A DNA stretch of 64,000 nt from an uncultured Bacteroidia bacterium (GCA_902767725.1 CACXIM010000010.1:1-64000), one strand, 5' to 3'. Shown: positions 34,578 to 43,884, counted from the stretch's first letter. The notes: generated from the sequence alone by a model not told the origin. Program-made: numbers and translations.

Positions 34578-35732
34578 TCACTTTGCCAACAGCACATCGT
34601 CTTTGCCGCAGGGCATAAACAAGGTGTCGTTTTCGAGGGGTACGGAACTGGTCACAAGGTAGTAGCTACGCTGTTTCTCCAATGGCACATACAGAGACAC
34701 GCATCCGTCGGCGTCGGAAACGGTTTCTTGTCCTGCCAGACTAACCGTAGCGTCGCTGACATACATTTCCGTGTTTGGATCGTAGATATGGAATGAGACT
34801 TTGCCAAAAACCGAATCGTTTCGATGTATGTTTAAGGTGACATTAGGGGTGAGCATCAAGCTGGTGTCCGTGTCGAAGAAATAGGGACATGAAACGGAGA
34901 AGCTTACCTGATGATTCAAGTAGTGGTGTGGGATATTGTTGAAAACCAAATTGTCGTCTATCGAGTTGAGTGTGTCGATCTTGGACTCGTTATCCAAACG
35001 AATGGTTACCAAGGCGCCTTTCAATGGGGGCAGACTCTCGTTGTGGACAGAAACCTCATTCAGTTTCACTTCCACGTCGAAGGGTTGGTTCATGTGTCGC
35101 ACACCCAGCAGGGCAGCTACTATAGCTGCGCCACCCAAAATCCATGCTATCGCTCGTCTGACAAGCGTTCGCTTGTGTCTTTGCCATATGGTGTCAAACT
35201 CTACGTCCAGTAGTTTGGAGATGAGTTGCACATAGGCGCGTTCCTTGTTGAGCCAAGGCCATCGGTAGATTTTCTCGTTGATGTTGGCACCAAGGATTTC
35301 GGGTAGCCCCAGTTTGTCAATGACAGGATTGAAGCACTCGGTCTTCGGGTCTCCACTGTGTGGAATGCCATCCACAATAAAGAAGTGAATGTTCTTGGTC
35401 CGCCCAAGGTCATGGAAGAACTCGATTTCCTTGCCGACCCATTCGGAACGGGCTGAATTGGGCGAGCAGATGACAACGAGGTTTTTAGAAGCCTTTAACC
35501 GCTCTTGCAGTTCTTCGGTGAGCCCTCCAGGCTGTATGTCGGTAGGAGCGAAGAAAACAGGGTTGATAGGCTTGCGTTTCCAGCCATGTTCGTTGCGCAA
35601 AACGGCAGGCATCTTGAAGCGTTCCAGCTTCTTTTGAAGCTTTTTGCCCCAGTCGATGTCCTTGGCATTGTAGCTGATGAAAGCGTAGTATTTGTAGTTG
35701 CTGTCCGTGGTCATATTGTTTAGTCGTTTCAA
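34578..35732 (-). CDS. Membrane-anchored TIR-domain protein
   Basis: A 384-residue protein. The N-terminal TIR domain (about 13-135) has YYAFISYNAKDIDWG and SPNSARSEWVGKEIEFF, where Glu 102 matches the catalytic Glu of TIR NADases. A membrane helix follows (about 197-216, AIAWILGGAAIVAALLGV), then a periplasmic beta-rich part with carboxypeptidase-regulatory-like features (about 220-384). Start by ATGA overlap with the upstream RyR protein. Likely an NAD-consuming effector or signalling enzyme with an outside sensor domain; activity not shown. Confidence 0.82.
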   Translation of the reverse strand: MKRLNNMTTDSNYKYYAFISYNAKDIDWGKKLQKKLERFKMPAVLRNEHGWKRKPINPVFFAPTDIQPGGLTEELQERLKASKNLVVICSPNSARSEWVGKEIEFFHDLGRTKNIHFFIVDGIPHSGDPKTECFNPVIDKLGLPEILGANINEKIYRWPWLNKERAYVQLISKLLDVEFDTIWQRHKRTLVRRAIAWILGGAAIVAALLGVRHMNQPFDVEVKLNEVSVHNESLPPLKGALVTIRLDNESKIDTLNSIDDNLVFNNIPHHYLNHQVSFSVSCPYFFDTDTSLMLTPNVTLNIHRNDSVFGKVSFHIYDPNTEMYVSDATVSLAGQETVSDADGCVSLYVPLEKQRSYYLVTSSVPLENDTLFMPCGKDDVLLAK

Positions 35733-37774
35733 GGCATGTCAAAGGTTGTCTTGATCACCAGATAATCGTAATGTTGAACATCGGGAGTGAGCTCATCGTA
35801 GCTCTTGATGCACTCGTGGGTCTTCATCACCTCGTCGGTGCGTTGGCCTGGCGTGTAGCCGAGGGCCACGTGCGAGGCTTCCCAACGGATGTGTTCTTGG
35901 ACGGCCAAGTAATGCAGCACCCGCTCCACGTGTTCGTCATTGCCCGTGTAATGCGTGTTGGCCTTGGAGTAGTCGGGCGGAATGCATTGGGCGATGTCGT
36001 GGCGGTGGTCGTAGATCTCAGGCCCGATGAGCGCCAGTTTCGTGGAGATGTGGAAGCAGTTGGCGAAGTCTTGCGAGCGCTGCCTGACGCGCTTGGCGTG
36101 AAGGGCATAGTCGTCGGTCGACTTGATTACTTCCTCTCGTTCAACCCATAGCTTTTGAGGATCCTCTTTTACGCCCGAAGCGCGCATGTAGCCGGCGAAG
36201 AAATTCCGGGCACGGGCTTTCAGGCTCTCGTTGGTCATGTTGTCGTAGGTCCAAACGTCGCGCTTATAGCCGAAGGTGCGTATGCAGTTGTGGTATTGGC
36301 CGATGGCGTTGTAGTGTTGCAAGGTCACGTTGTCAAGATGACTGGGGTTTTCCTGGGCGATGAGGATGACGAAGTTCTTGGTGAGGTCCTTGCCCTGACG
36401 GTAAGCGAATTGCACCAAGTCGACAGCCGTGCGCAAGTTGATCCGGTCGTCGCCCATGCACACGATGATGTAGTTCAGTTCCTGGATGTGCTGCGACAAT
36501 TTCTCCCAAAAATCATTGCCTCCGATTTCACCCTGCTCTAACGTGATGCCGACGCTTTCGTTCATGCCTGGGAAACTCTTGCTGTAAGCTTGTTTGATCG
36601 TGTCCATCTTCCTATCGACGACCACGCATGAAAACGGGCTTTTCTTGGATTCTTTGTTGACAAAGGCACCGTGTTCATAGAGGAAGCCCAGCACCTCGCG
36701 TCCCGTTTCGCCAAAGCCTAGGATCATGGCATTGAAGGCTGAGCTCACCCAACCTTCGCGTAGGCCGTTCTCGTCAACACCTTTGTCCACGTAGTTGACA
36801 GGGAGCAGCTCGGGGCAGTTCTTGATGTTACGAACGGCCAGGTATGACGAGTCGACAAGATGCACGTTCATTGACGGGGTCTTGGTCATCGCCTCCTCAT
36901 ACATGCGGTTGACGCCTTCACGGCAGGCACGGCAGAAGATTTCGGCGGTGCAGCCGTCGTTGTAAAGGATTTCGGCGCATTGCAGGTTCTTGTTCTCGTC
37001 GTCGGAGAGGAGATACACTTTGCACGAGGGGTTTTTCAGGAAGGCGTCCAGGTCCTTCAAGTTCATTTGCTGGCAGATGTCTTTTCCTCTTGCTTCGTTC
37101 AAGGGAATGTGGGAATAGACGATGGCATTGAACGGGCCAAGGTCTTCCTCGGTGCGACTCTTGAACAGGCGTTGTATCTTTTCCCAGATGGACAGGTCCA
37201 TATAACTCTCTTCGGGGTCGGGGTAGTCAATGAGAAGGCGCGGTTGGTCGGGATGGAGTTTGAGGATGTCCTCAGCGAGTGAGCTTGACAGTTCTCCGCC
37301 CAGGAAAAACATGTGGACATTTTGGGCCTTGTCTTTATTGGCTACAAGCCACGAACGTCCGGCCTTCCTTCGGTTGATGGCCTTGATGAGTAAGGCGATG
37401 GAGGTGAGGATGGCCAGAATGAAAGTTATGACGAAAACGTAGACTAGCCATGCGACACCCGGGCTTTGGCTTGACCCGAACAAGAACTCTTGGTAACCAT
37501 TGTCGAAGAAGTGGGTTTGGAAGACGAACATCTCGAGGGAATGGAAGACCGAAAGAATGAAGATGGAGAACCAGCTTTTTGCACCTTGTTCCATATGGAA
37601 AATCACATACATGTCGGCTATCGTATGGATCAGGATGATGGCCAGCGCGCAGATAAACAAAGTCTTGAAAAACAGTTTGTTGTTCTTGCTGTTTTTGGCA
37701 AGGATGAGGTAATAGACCACGCCAATGGCGATGCCGATGACGAAGGCGATAGCTTGGAATGCGATTGGATGCAT
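35729..37774 (-). CDS. Membrane NAD-binding protein with C-terminal RyR domain
   Basis: A 681-residue protein: about five membrane helices (residues 1-135), a cytoplasmic region with a Rossmann GFGETGREVLGFLYEHGAFV motif as in TrkA-N/RCK domains (about 355-375), and a C-terminal RyR domain (HIRWEASHVALGYTPGQRTDEVMKTHECIKSYDEL, about 630-665). The ATG at 37774 is preferred to an upstream TTG at 37813, which would overlap the previous gene. It resembles ligand-gated channel or transport regulators; RyR domains are thought to bind nucleotide-type ligands. Confidence 0.75.
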   Translation of the reverse strand: MHPIAFQAIAFVIGIAIGVVYYLILAKNSKNNKLFFKTLFICALAIILIHTIADMYVIFHMEQGAKSWFSIFILSVFHSLEMFVFQTHFFDNGYQEFLFGSSQSPGVAWLVYVFVITFILAILTSIALLIKAINRRKAGRSWLVANKDKAQNVHMFFLGGELSSSLAEDILKLHPDQPRLLIDYPDPEESYMDLSIWEKIQRLFKSRTEEDLGPFNAIVYSHIPLNEARGKDICQQMNLKDLDAFLKNPSCKVYLLSDDENKNLQCAEILYNDGCTAEIFCRACREGVNRMYEEAMTKTPSMNVHLVDSSYLAVRNIKNCPELLPVNYVDKGVDENGLREGWVSSAFNAMILGFGETGREVLGFLYEHGAFVNKESKKSPFSCVVVDRKMDTIKQAYSKSFPGMNESVGITLEQGEIGGNDFWEKLSQHIQELNYIIVCMGDDRINLRTAVDLVQFAYRQGKDLTKNFVILIAQENPSHLDNVTLQHYNAIGQYHNCIRTFGYKRDVWTYDNMTNESLKARARNFFAGYMRASGVKEDPQKLWVEREEVIKSTDDYALHAKRVRQRSQDFANCFHISTKLALIGPEIYDHRHDIAQCIPPDYSKANTHYTGNDEHVERVLHYLAVQEHIRWEASHVALGYTPGQRTDEVMKTHECIKSYDELTPDVQHYDYLVIKTTFDMP

Positions 37775-37788
37775 GGGTCGTCTTGATG

Positions 37789-38085
37789 TTATTGTTCTTT
37801 CTTGATACTCCAACCGAGTTGCATGATGAGCTTTAACGTGGCCACGGCCGTGTTGCGGTCATAGTCCTTCTCGCTCTCAGGCAGGTCGTCGTAATCGATG
37901 AGATGGGGGTGCTTCTTGAGTTCGTCGTTGCGTTCAGCGCCGTAGGTCCAGCCTTCCGCAAGGCGTCCCATGGCCCACTGTTCGTGCACTTGGCGCGCCA
38001 ATTGCTCGATGAGTTGCTTCACCTCATCGGGAAGCTCGACGTTGGAGGTGTCGATGGGGTGAGGAATGAAGGGCTTCTTATCCAT
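37789..38085 (-). CDS. Stand-alone RyR-domain protein
   Basis: A 98-residue protein that is essentially a single RyR domain: VHEQWAMGRLAEGWTYGAERNDELKKHPHLIDYDDLPESEKDYDRNTAVATLKLIMQLGW, the same motif that occurs in ryanodine receptors and in bacterial conflict and signalling operons. Located between the TerB-like gene (3 nt) and the membrane RyR protein. It may compete for, or sense, the same ligand. Confidence 0.85.
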   Translation of the reverse strand: MDKKPFIPHPIDTSNVELPDEVKQLIEQLARQVHEQWAMGRLAEGWTYGAERNDELKKHPHLIDYDDLPESEKDYDRNTAVATLKLIMQLGWSIKKEQ

Positions 38086-38088
38086 GGC

Positions 38089-38409
38089 TCATTCAAGTAA
38101 TCTTCCCATTGCCCTGACCATCTGCTGCTCCATCATCGTGCACTTTTCGTCGGCTTCGATGATTTCGCAGAGGTCGTGGATGAGGTCGAGACGGCTGGCT
38201 TCGTTGTCAGCATAAAAGGCTTTGTTTTCGCGGATGCAGTCGAGCACTTCGGCATCGCTCATCTTGGCGAATAGGTCCTCCATCTTGTCCACTGTGTCGA
38301 AACCGCTCTTCTCGAGCATGATTCTCACTTCTTCCGGCTGGATGATGCCATCGACGTTGGCGATATAAAGCATCACTAAGGTTTTGAATTCTTCTTTGGT
38401 AAGTGTCAT
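38089..38409 (-). CDS. TerB-like small helical protein
   Basis: A 106-residue all-helical acidic protein (MTLTKEEFKTLVMLYIANVDGIIQPEEVRIMLEKSG ... LIEAD-like CEIIEADEKCTMMEQQMVRAMGRLLE). The pattern of two four-helix segments each with a DG/AD acidic turn resembles TerB/tellurite-resistance-like domains, but the match is weak. It is the first gene of the TerB-RyR-TIR operon. Confidence 0.55.
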   Translation of the reverse strand: MTLTKEEFKTLVMLYIANVDGIIQPEEVRIMLEKSGFDTVDKMEDLFAKMSDAEVLDCIRENKAFYADNEASRLDLIHDLCEIIEADEKCTMMEQQMVRAMGRLLE

Positions 38410-38417
38410 GGCGTTAT

Positions 38418-38510
38418 GTTGTTAAATTGTTTAATCGTTGATTGATTAATTGTTGAATTGTTGACAGTCAAACAATTAAACAGTTCAACAGTCAACAATT
38501 CAACAATAAA
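38418..38510. repeat. AT-rich inverted repeat
   Basis: TTGTTAAATTGTTTAATCG on the left and TTAAACAGTTCAACAGTCAAC on the right pair over most of the gap, giving a large AT-rich hairpin that ends exactly at the DUF4301 stop. It belongs to the same TTGTTNAATTGTT family seen at 18.0 and 53.8 kb. Confidence 0.7.
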
Positions 38511-40022
38511 TTAGTTGTGCATCGGCTTCAAAAGATCGTTTACCGTTTTCACAGGGTTGAAGGTCTCGATGGGCACTTCGACGAAGATGGTGATCCAGTC
38601 GGCCATGGCGCCGTTCCAGAGGCCAGGCAGCTCGAGGGCTTTCAGCTCGCGGCCGTCCTTCGACTTGTTGGAGATGAAGCCTGTGTTAGCGTCTACGTAG
38701 TCGGTCAGGCAAAAGGCCTCGCCCTTGTAGTTCCAGCAGCCGCACACCAAGTCGACGGGGTTGAAGTGGGTCGAGCCTTGGAAGATGGCCTCCTGTGCCT
38801 CGTCTTTGTGGTTGATCTGCGACGACTCGATGATTTGCAGCGACACCTCGTCGTCCAGGTTCTTCACCCAGAAGGGACCGCCACCGGGCTCGCCTTCGTT
38901 TTTCACCATGCCACAGATGCGCATCGGGCGGTTGAGTTTGTTGTACAGGTAGTCAATCTTCTCGATGTCGTTGTAATCACTTACGAAATCTGGGATGTCG
39001 ATCATCAAGTCCTCTTTGGCGAAACGCAGGGCTTCGTTGAGTTCTTCACTACTGACGGCACCTTGGTCGAGCATCTCGAGGTAATCGAAGGTGCGTTGCT
39101 GCAAGTGGAGGAGGAGGCCCGCCAACACCTTTTTATAAAATATGGTCGTCTCTGCCTTGGTTTCGGGAACAATGTTGTCGATATTCTTGATGAAGACAAT
39201 CTCTTCGCCAAGGTCGTTGAGGTTCTCGATGAGTGCACCGTGTCCGCCGGGACGGAACAGTATTTTGCCATTGGTTTCGCGGAACAGTTCGCCTTTGGCG
39301 TCGATGGCTACAGTGTCAGTAGACGGTTTTTGGCAAGAGAAGGTGATATCGTAGCGAACGCCATATTTCTGCTCGTAGTCGGCTTTCAGAGCGTCGACGG
39401 TTTTCTTGAAAGGCTCCTCGTGTTCGGGCGAGACGGTGAAATGGAGCTTGGCCACGCCTTCGTTGTCGGTGGCATAGTGAGCGGCTTCAACGAGGTGCTC
39501 TTCAAGCGCCAGACGGTTGAAAGTGGGGTAGTGGTGGAACTTCAGTAGGGCTTTGGGCAGTTTGCCATAGTTCAGTCCGTCGTCAAGGAGCAGAGCTTTC
39601 ACAACGTCTACTTTGCGGCCTTGTTGGAGCAGGCTGTCGATGTCGGCGCCATAAAGGTGTTGAGCAGCTGCGTTGAGGTCGTCGAAGAAGGCAAAGCTGT
39701 GGATATGGGCGAAGAAGATGTCCGTGAACTTGGTCTCTTCGGCGGTCTCGACGAAGGCGAAGAGGTCCTTGAACATACGTGAGGCGGCACCCGAGGCGGG
39801 GACGAACTTGGTGAACTGGTAAAACTCCTTATCGGCGTCAAACACGGCAGTCATCATGTTGGTTTTTTCTTCGTCGAGGCGCAGGATGCCGTCTCCGAGG
39901 GTGGCGGGACGCATCAATTGGACATATTGGGTGCCTCTTTTCAATTGTGCAACTTGTTGTATTACTTGATTTTCATTGATGTTTCTTTCCGAAAGCTGTT
40001 GAAGGTCTTTTTCTGTAAGCAT
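38511..40022 (-). CDS. DUF4301 domain protein
   Basis: A 503-residue soluble protein typical of Bacteroidota DUF4301: GTQYVQLMRPATLGDGILRL, FVPASGAASRMFKDLF, an RPGGHGALIENLNDLG motif and VDLVCGCWNYKGEAFCL. The GxGA...RPGGHG pattern hints at a sugar-phosphate nucleotidyltransferase-like fold, but no reaction is known. A -7 box (TATTTTTG) is at 40052-40045. Confidence 0.82.
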   Translation of the reverse strand: MLTEKDLQQLSERNINENQVIQQVAQLKRGTQYVQLMRPATLGDGILRLDEEKTNMMTAVFDADKEFYQFTKFVPASGAASRMFKDLFAFVETAEETKFTDIFFAHIHSFAFFDDLNAAAQHLYGADIDSLLQQGRKVDVVKALLLDDGLNYGKLPKALLKFHHYPTFNRLALEEHLVEAAHYATDNEGVAKLHFTVSPEHEEPFKKTVDALKADYEQKYGVRYDITFSCQKPSTDTVAIDAKGELFRETNGKILFRPGGHGALIENLNDLGEEIVFIKNIDNIVPETKAETTIFYKKVLAGLLLHLQQRTFDYLEMLDQGAVSSEELNEALRFAKEDLMIDIPDFVSDYNDIEKIDYLYNKLNRPMRICGMVKNEGEPGGGPFWVKNLDDEVSLQIIESSQINHKDEAQEAIFQGSTHFNPVDLVCGCWNYKGEAFCLTDYVDANTGFISNKSKDGRELKALELPGLWNGAMADWITIFVEVPIETFNPVKTVNDLLKPMHN

Positions 40023-40124
40023 AATGATAGGTTTTTAAACGCTTCAAAAATAAGAAATTAAGTAATGCGAAGAAAAAAAACTACAAAAAAATTCTTCAAT
40101 CGGTTGCAGCATTGAAAAAAGTTG

Positions 40125-40132
40125 TATCTTTG
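40125..40132 (+). promoter_or_regulatory. Promoter of the tRNA-Leu pair
   Basis: TATCTTTG with TTG at 40104-40106, 18 nt upstream. Confidence 0.7.
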
Positions 40133-40145
40133 CAGCCGATTTAGA

Positions 40146-40229
40146 GCCCAGGTGGTGAAATTGGTAGACACGCCACTTTGAGGGGGTGGTGCCGATTACG
40201 GCATGCAAGTTCGACTCTTGTCCTGGGCA
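40146..40229 (+). tRNA. tRNA-Leu (GAG)
   Basis: 84 nt, type II tRNA with a long variable arm. Acceptor GCCCAGG pairs with CCTGGGC; anticodon stem CCACT/GGTGG with loop TTGAGGG gives GAG. T arm CAAGTTCGACTCTTG. CCA is not encoded. Confidence 0.92.
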
Positions 40230-40239
40230 CAATCACCAA

Positions 40240-40321
40240 GCCCCGATGGCGGAATTGGTAGACGCGTACGTTTCAGGTGCGTATATCGAGAGGTGTGCAG
40301 GTTCGACTCCTGTTCGGGGCA
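40240..40321 (+). tRNA. tRNA-Leu (CAG)
   Basis: 82 nt, type II. Acceptor GCCCCGA pairs with TCGGGGC; anticodon stem TACGT/GCGTA with loop TTCAGGT gives CAG. Lies 10 nt after the first tRNA, clearly one transcript. Confidence 0.92.
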
Positions 40322-40378
40322 CTAGGGTTTTTCTTTTGCAAAACTTTCCTACTGTGTCAACCACGTGTCAACCAATTC

Positions 40379-40789
40379 TCAACATTTTAAATAGTTGAGA
40401 CTCAACCCTGTATTTTTTGGCCTTGGAATGGATGTTGTCGGTAACAACCTTTCTCTTAGTCTATACATCGTATCATGAACAACTTGTAGTTGAGCATTCG
40501 CAAACGTTTTTATTCCTCTGCATTCAAGAATTTGTGTTTTTTCGCCATCAATCCAAAAATGATATGCAAAGTAAAGTATGATGTCATTTTTGCCTTTATA
40601 CACTGGATCTATGCCGAAAGACATCCCATGCTTATAAAGTAAGAGGTCATATAAATCAATCCAATCACCTGAGGAGACGTCAGATAGTTTTATGAGCTCT
40701 TCAATTATCTCAGGGCAAGCACTTAGTTCTTTTTTCAACTCCTCGTTGGTACACTTTCGCAGTCCGATTTCGCTTTTTTCATAGGTCAT
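40379..40789 (-). CDS. Hypothetical protein downstream of the MmeI-like gene
   Basis: A 136-residue soluble protein, not recognised (contains DWIDLYDLLLYKHGMSFGIDP, ILYFAYHFWIDGEKTQILECRG). Its ATG overlaps the stop of the methyltransferase gene (ATGA), so it is co-translated and may be an accessory or control protein of that restriction system. No HTH is evident. Confidence 0.65.
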   Translation of the reverse strand: MTYEKSEIGLRKCTNEELKKELSACPEIIEELIKLSDVSSGDWIDLYDLLLYKHGMSFGIDPVYKGKNDIILYFAYHFWIDGEKTQILECRGIKTFANAQLQVVHDTMYRLRERLLPTTSIPRPKNTGLSLNYLKC

Positions 40790-43725
40790 TGTTTGTTCAT
40801 TGTTTGGTAAAGTTTGAATAGTTCGGCAACAATTGGAGCTTCATTATCGTCGACTAAGATTTTAGGATCAAAACCATACGCCTGCATCACGGCTTTGTCA
40901 TTCTCCTGATGGGCACGGCGTAGCTCGGGAGGCATGGTCACTTCATCGTACAGGTCGGCCAAAGATGAATCTGGATAGATTGCGCGGGCATCAAGAATGG
41001 CTTGGGCGGTTTCCTCAATCTTTGCCTTTTGTGCTTCGGTGGCGTTGGGCCATGGGAAGTTGTTATAAACAGCAGGAGTATAACGATAACGCATTTCCAA
41101 TCTTCCGCAAACCACCCTCATCCAAGCCATGTGAACATTCGAATTCATTACCCCAAACATATAGATGGAAGCGTCTGGGATAAGATAAACCATATTACTA
41201 GAAATGATATCCGGACTCATAAATCCAATAGGGACATACCGCCTGCGCTCAGATGAAACCTCAGGAACCACAAGATATTGTGTTTCGGGTTGACGAATCT
41301 GCGTGAATAGCATAGGCGTTTCTGCATCACGTTGGACAGAGGCAGTAGGGCTCTTTCTTCTAACCTCGGCCACACAATGTAGCCGTTGCATAATGGGAGG
41401 AATCTTTCTTAATCCCGCAGGGGAAACACCTTTCAGCCACAAACAATAACGCGGTTTATTATTGATAAACTCATCGCTTCCTATATAACGCTTGATAAAA
41501 GCATCTGCTTGGGGGTATTGTTTTATTAAATCTGCCCTTTCTTCTGGACTAAGTATCAGATTTCCACCGTCAGTGGGCTGACTTCCTTTACTCATAATGG
41601 GCAATGACGAATCAATCGGTTTCCCTCTCGACTGAATAAAGACATCAGGAGCCCCAATTAGATAGCCATTAATATGATCGACAAACTCAATCTTACCATT
41701 GTCATATATCATCTTCTTCTGTTTGGTATTGTGACAACTAAACCCAATGATAATGCAATGAACGTGAGCTTTCAAAGATGCTTCACTATCCCATCTGAAA
41801 GTACGATAGGCGAATTGTATTTCAACATTTCTATTCTTGAACAAATAATCCCATAAAGTAGCCACCGATTCACCTTGTACAATGGAATTGGTTGACACAA
41901 AACATGAATGTGTTTTTGAACCTTGCATTATGTCTGCCGCTTTTTTATACCATGCAGCAACATAATCTAGTTTCCCGTGTTTTTTGTTATCCGCAAAAAC
42001 GACATCCATATCTTGTGCCTGTGACTCACTTCGCCATTGATGTCCCACAAACGGCGGATTACCCATGATATAATTGAAGTCAACATGATAGGTTGAAGGT
42101 TCGGGGGCAGTGGTGTGAATGGTCAGCTTGTCACTATACAAATCGATGGATTCGTATTGTGCAGGGGCTTCGCTTGCTATGGTAACAGGAGCGGTTTTGG
42201 TAGGATAGACATTGGTTTTGTTCGCAATGATTACAGGATTTTGCTCCGAAGTCTCCCATTCAGTCCACGAAACCCGCAGCGCATTGCCCTCCTTGATGTT
42301 GGCGTAACTCTTCAACGGCAAGAAGTCGATGTCATGCTGCACAATCTGTTCCGTCTTGGTCAGCATCTGCGCCTCCGATATCCACAGCGCGGTAGTGGCC
42401 ACCGTCACGGCAAAGTCGTTAATCTCTATGCCGTAGAACTGATGAATGCTCACCTTAACGGGGCTGGCGCCTTCCAAGCCGAGGAATGACTGCCCATGGT
42501 ATCGCTCGCGGATGACTTCGTTTTCCAATCGACGCAAACTCAAATAAGTCTCAGTCAAGAAGTTGCCGCTTCCACAAGCAGGGTCGAGGAAGGTGAGCGA
42601 AGCCAGTTTGTTCTGGTACTCGTCGAGACGGCGCAAACGCTTCTTTTCCTCTTTCTCTTCCAAAATCTCGTCCAACTCGCGGCGAAGGTCGTTCAGGAAA
42701 AGAGGGTCAATCACCTTGTGGATGTTTTCGATAGAGGTATAGTGCATTCCACCACTACGCCTGGTTTCAGGATTCAGCGTACTCTCAAACACGGCACCGA
42801 AGATGGTAGGCGAAATTTCACTCCAATCAAAATCAAGGCTCGCGTTCTGGAGCAAAGTCTGTTTCAGTTCCTCCGTAAACTGTGGAATTTCAATTTCCTC
42901 CTCAAACAAACCGCCATTGGTATAAGGGAAGGCCTTCAAGTCATCTGCCATATAGCGGCTGCGTTTCTCCATGGGCGTGTTGAGCACCATGAACAAGTCT
43001 GCCAAAGCCCTGCGCATATCCTTGGCTTCGTATGCGTTTAGGAAGTCATGGAACTGGTCATGTTTGAACACGCCAGCATCTTCGGCATACAGGCAGAACA
43101 CAATTCGGACGCAAAGGATATTCAGCCAACGCAACGCCTCGGGCGAATTGTCATCGTATTGTTTCAGCAAGGCGTCGTAAATCCTGCCGACAATCTCCCC
43201 GGCTTTCATTGAAACCTGCATCTCCTTGGTGATGTGTTCGCTCTTCACGTCCACAAGGAACTGAAGGCGATAATATTCCTTGCCCAAGTCTTTCAGGAAG
43301 ATCTGCTCTGGCTCTCCGTTCGGCTGCTCCATGTCATAAACCAGAAACTCGGCAAAGTTACAAGTCACAATCCATTTGGGATGTTGGGAAAGGGGCATGT
43401 TGGCCACATACTTTTTCGCTTGCTGGAACGGCGTAAGCTTGCCGCCCTCGCTTTGAGGCACTGGTGCCCGCAGATCCTTGTCGATGGATTTCTGCTCGAT
43501 GAGTACCCTCGTCGATGGGATATGGCCATCGATAAAGTTCGTGGAGTCAACCATGCTGCTTACCCGCTCTTCATAGCGAATGAACGAAGGCAAGTTTTCC
43601 ACCTCGTACACATTCGTCAGCAGGTCGGCCCAAAACAGCTGTGACTCGCCACGCTCATATCCTCTTCCTTGCCATCTCTCGGCAAACGCGGCAGCCGCCG
43701 CAGCGATTTGTTTTTCAGTTTTCAT
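40786..43725 (-). CDS. MmeI-like type IIL restriction-modification protein
   Basis: A 979-residue protein. An N-terminal nuclease-like segment has an Asp followed by EQK (FIDGHIPSTRVLIEQKSIDKD, about residues 70-95), the D...ExK pattern of MmeI-type enzymes; a helical spacer follows; the gamma-class N6-adenine methyltransferase shows motif I DPACGSGNF (about 385-395) and motif IV NPPF (about 560); a C-terminal target-recognition region ends the protein. Such enzymes methylate and cut with one polypeptide. Start at 43725, as a -7 box (43737-43730) lies inside the longer frame. Confidence 0.82.
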   Translation of the reverse strand: MKTEKQIAAAAAAFAERWQGRGYERGESQLFWADLLTNVYEVENLPSFIRYEERVSSMVDSTNFIDGHIPSTRVLIEQKSIDKDLRAPVPQSEGGKLTPFQQAKKYVANMPLSQHPKWIVTCNFAEFLVYDMEQPNGEPEQIFLKDLGKEYYRLQFLVDVKSEHITKEMQVSMKAGEIVGRIYDALLKQYDDNSPEALRWLNILCVRIVFCLYAEDAGVFKHDQFHDFLNAYEAKDMRRALADLFMVLNTPMEKRSRYMADDLKAFPYTNGGLFEEEIEIPQFTEELKQTLLQNASLDFDWSEISPTIFGAVFESTLNPETRRSGGMHYTSIENIHKVIDPLFLNDLRRELDEILEEKEEKKRLRRLDEYQNKLASLTFLDPACGSGNFLTETYLSLRRLENEVIRERYHGQSFLGLEGASPVKVSIHQFYGIEINDFAVTVATTALWISEAQMLTKTEQIVQHDIDFLPLKSYANIKEGNALRVSWTEWETSEQNPVIIANKTNVYPTKTAPVTIASEAPAQYESIDLYSDKLTIHTTAPEPSTYHVDFNYIMGNPPFVGHQWRSESQAQDMDVVFADNKKHGKLDYVAAWYKKAADIMQGSKTHSCFVSTNSIVQGESVATLWDYLFKNRNVEIQFAYRTFRWDSEASLKAHVHCIIIGFSCHNTKQKKMIYDNGKIEFVDHINGYLIGAPDVFIQSRGKPIDSSLPIMSKGSQPTDGGNLILSPEERADLIKQYPQADAFIKRYIGSDEFINNKPRYCLWLKGVSPAGLRKIPPIMQRLHCVAEVRRKSPTASVQRDAETPMLFTQIRQPETQYLVVPEVSSERRRYVPIGFMSPDIISSNMVYLIPDASIYMFGVMNSNVHMAWMRVVCGRLEMRYRYTPAVYNNFPWPNATEAQKAKIEETAQAILDARAIYPDSSLADLYDEVTMPPELRRAHQENDKAVMQAYGFDPKILVDDNEAPIVAELFKLYQTMNKQ

Positions 43726-43729
43726 GCCG

Positions 43730-43737
43730 CAAATATA
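43730..43737 (-). promoter_or_regulatory. Promoter box of the MmeI-like gene
   Basis: TATATTTG on the minus strand, only 4 nt before the ATG, suggesting a leaderless or near-leaderless message. Confidence 0.5.
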
Positions 43738-43830
43738 ATAAAAAACAACCCCCAATGGGGCAAAACGAAAAACAAATCACAATCTTATGATTAAAATCAC
43801 GCAAAAGCTCTTGTTTTCATCCAAAAGTTG

Positions 43831-43838
43831 TATTTTTG
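43831..43838 (+). promoter_or_regulatory. Promoter of the Hdr-like operon
   Basis: TATTTTTG with TTG at 43811-43813, 17 nt upstream; ATG at 43885. Confidence 0.65.
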
Positions 43839-43884
43839 CACGCCATTAGTAAGTATATTTACTGTAAACCAATTTACTATTTTT

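Noticed and set aside
38517..39548. 343-codon plus-strand frame opposite DUF4301
   Set aside because: Antisense shadow of a conserved gene, no start signal or domain.
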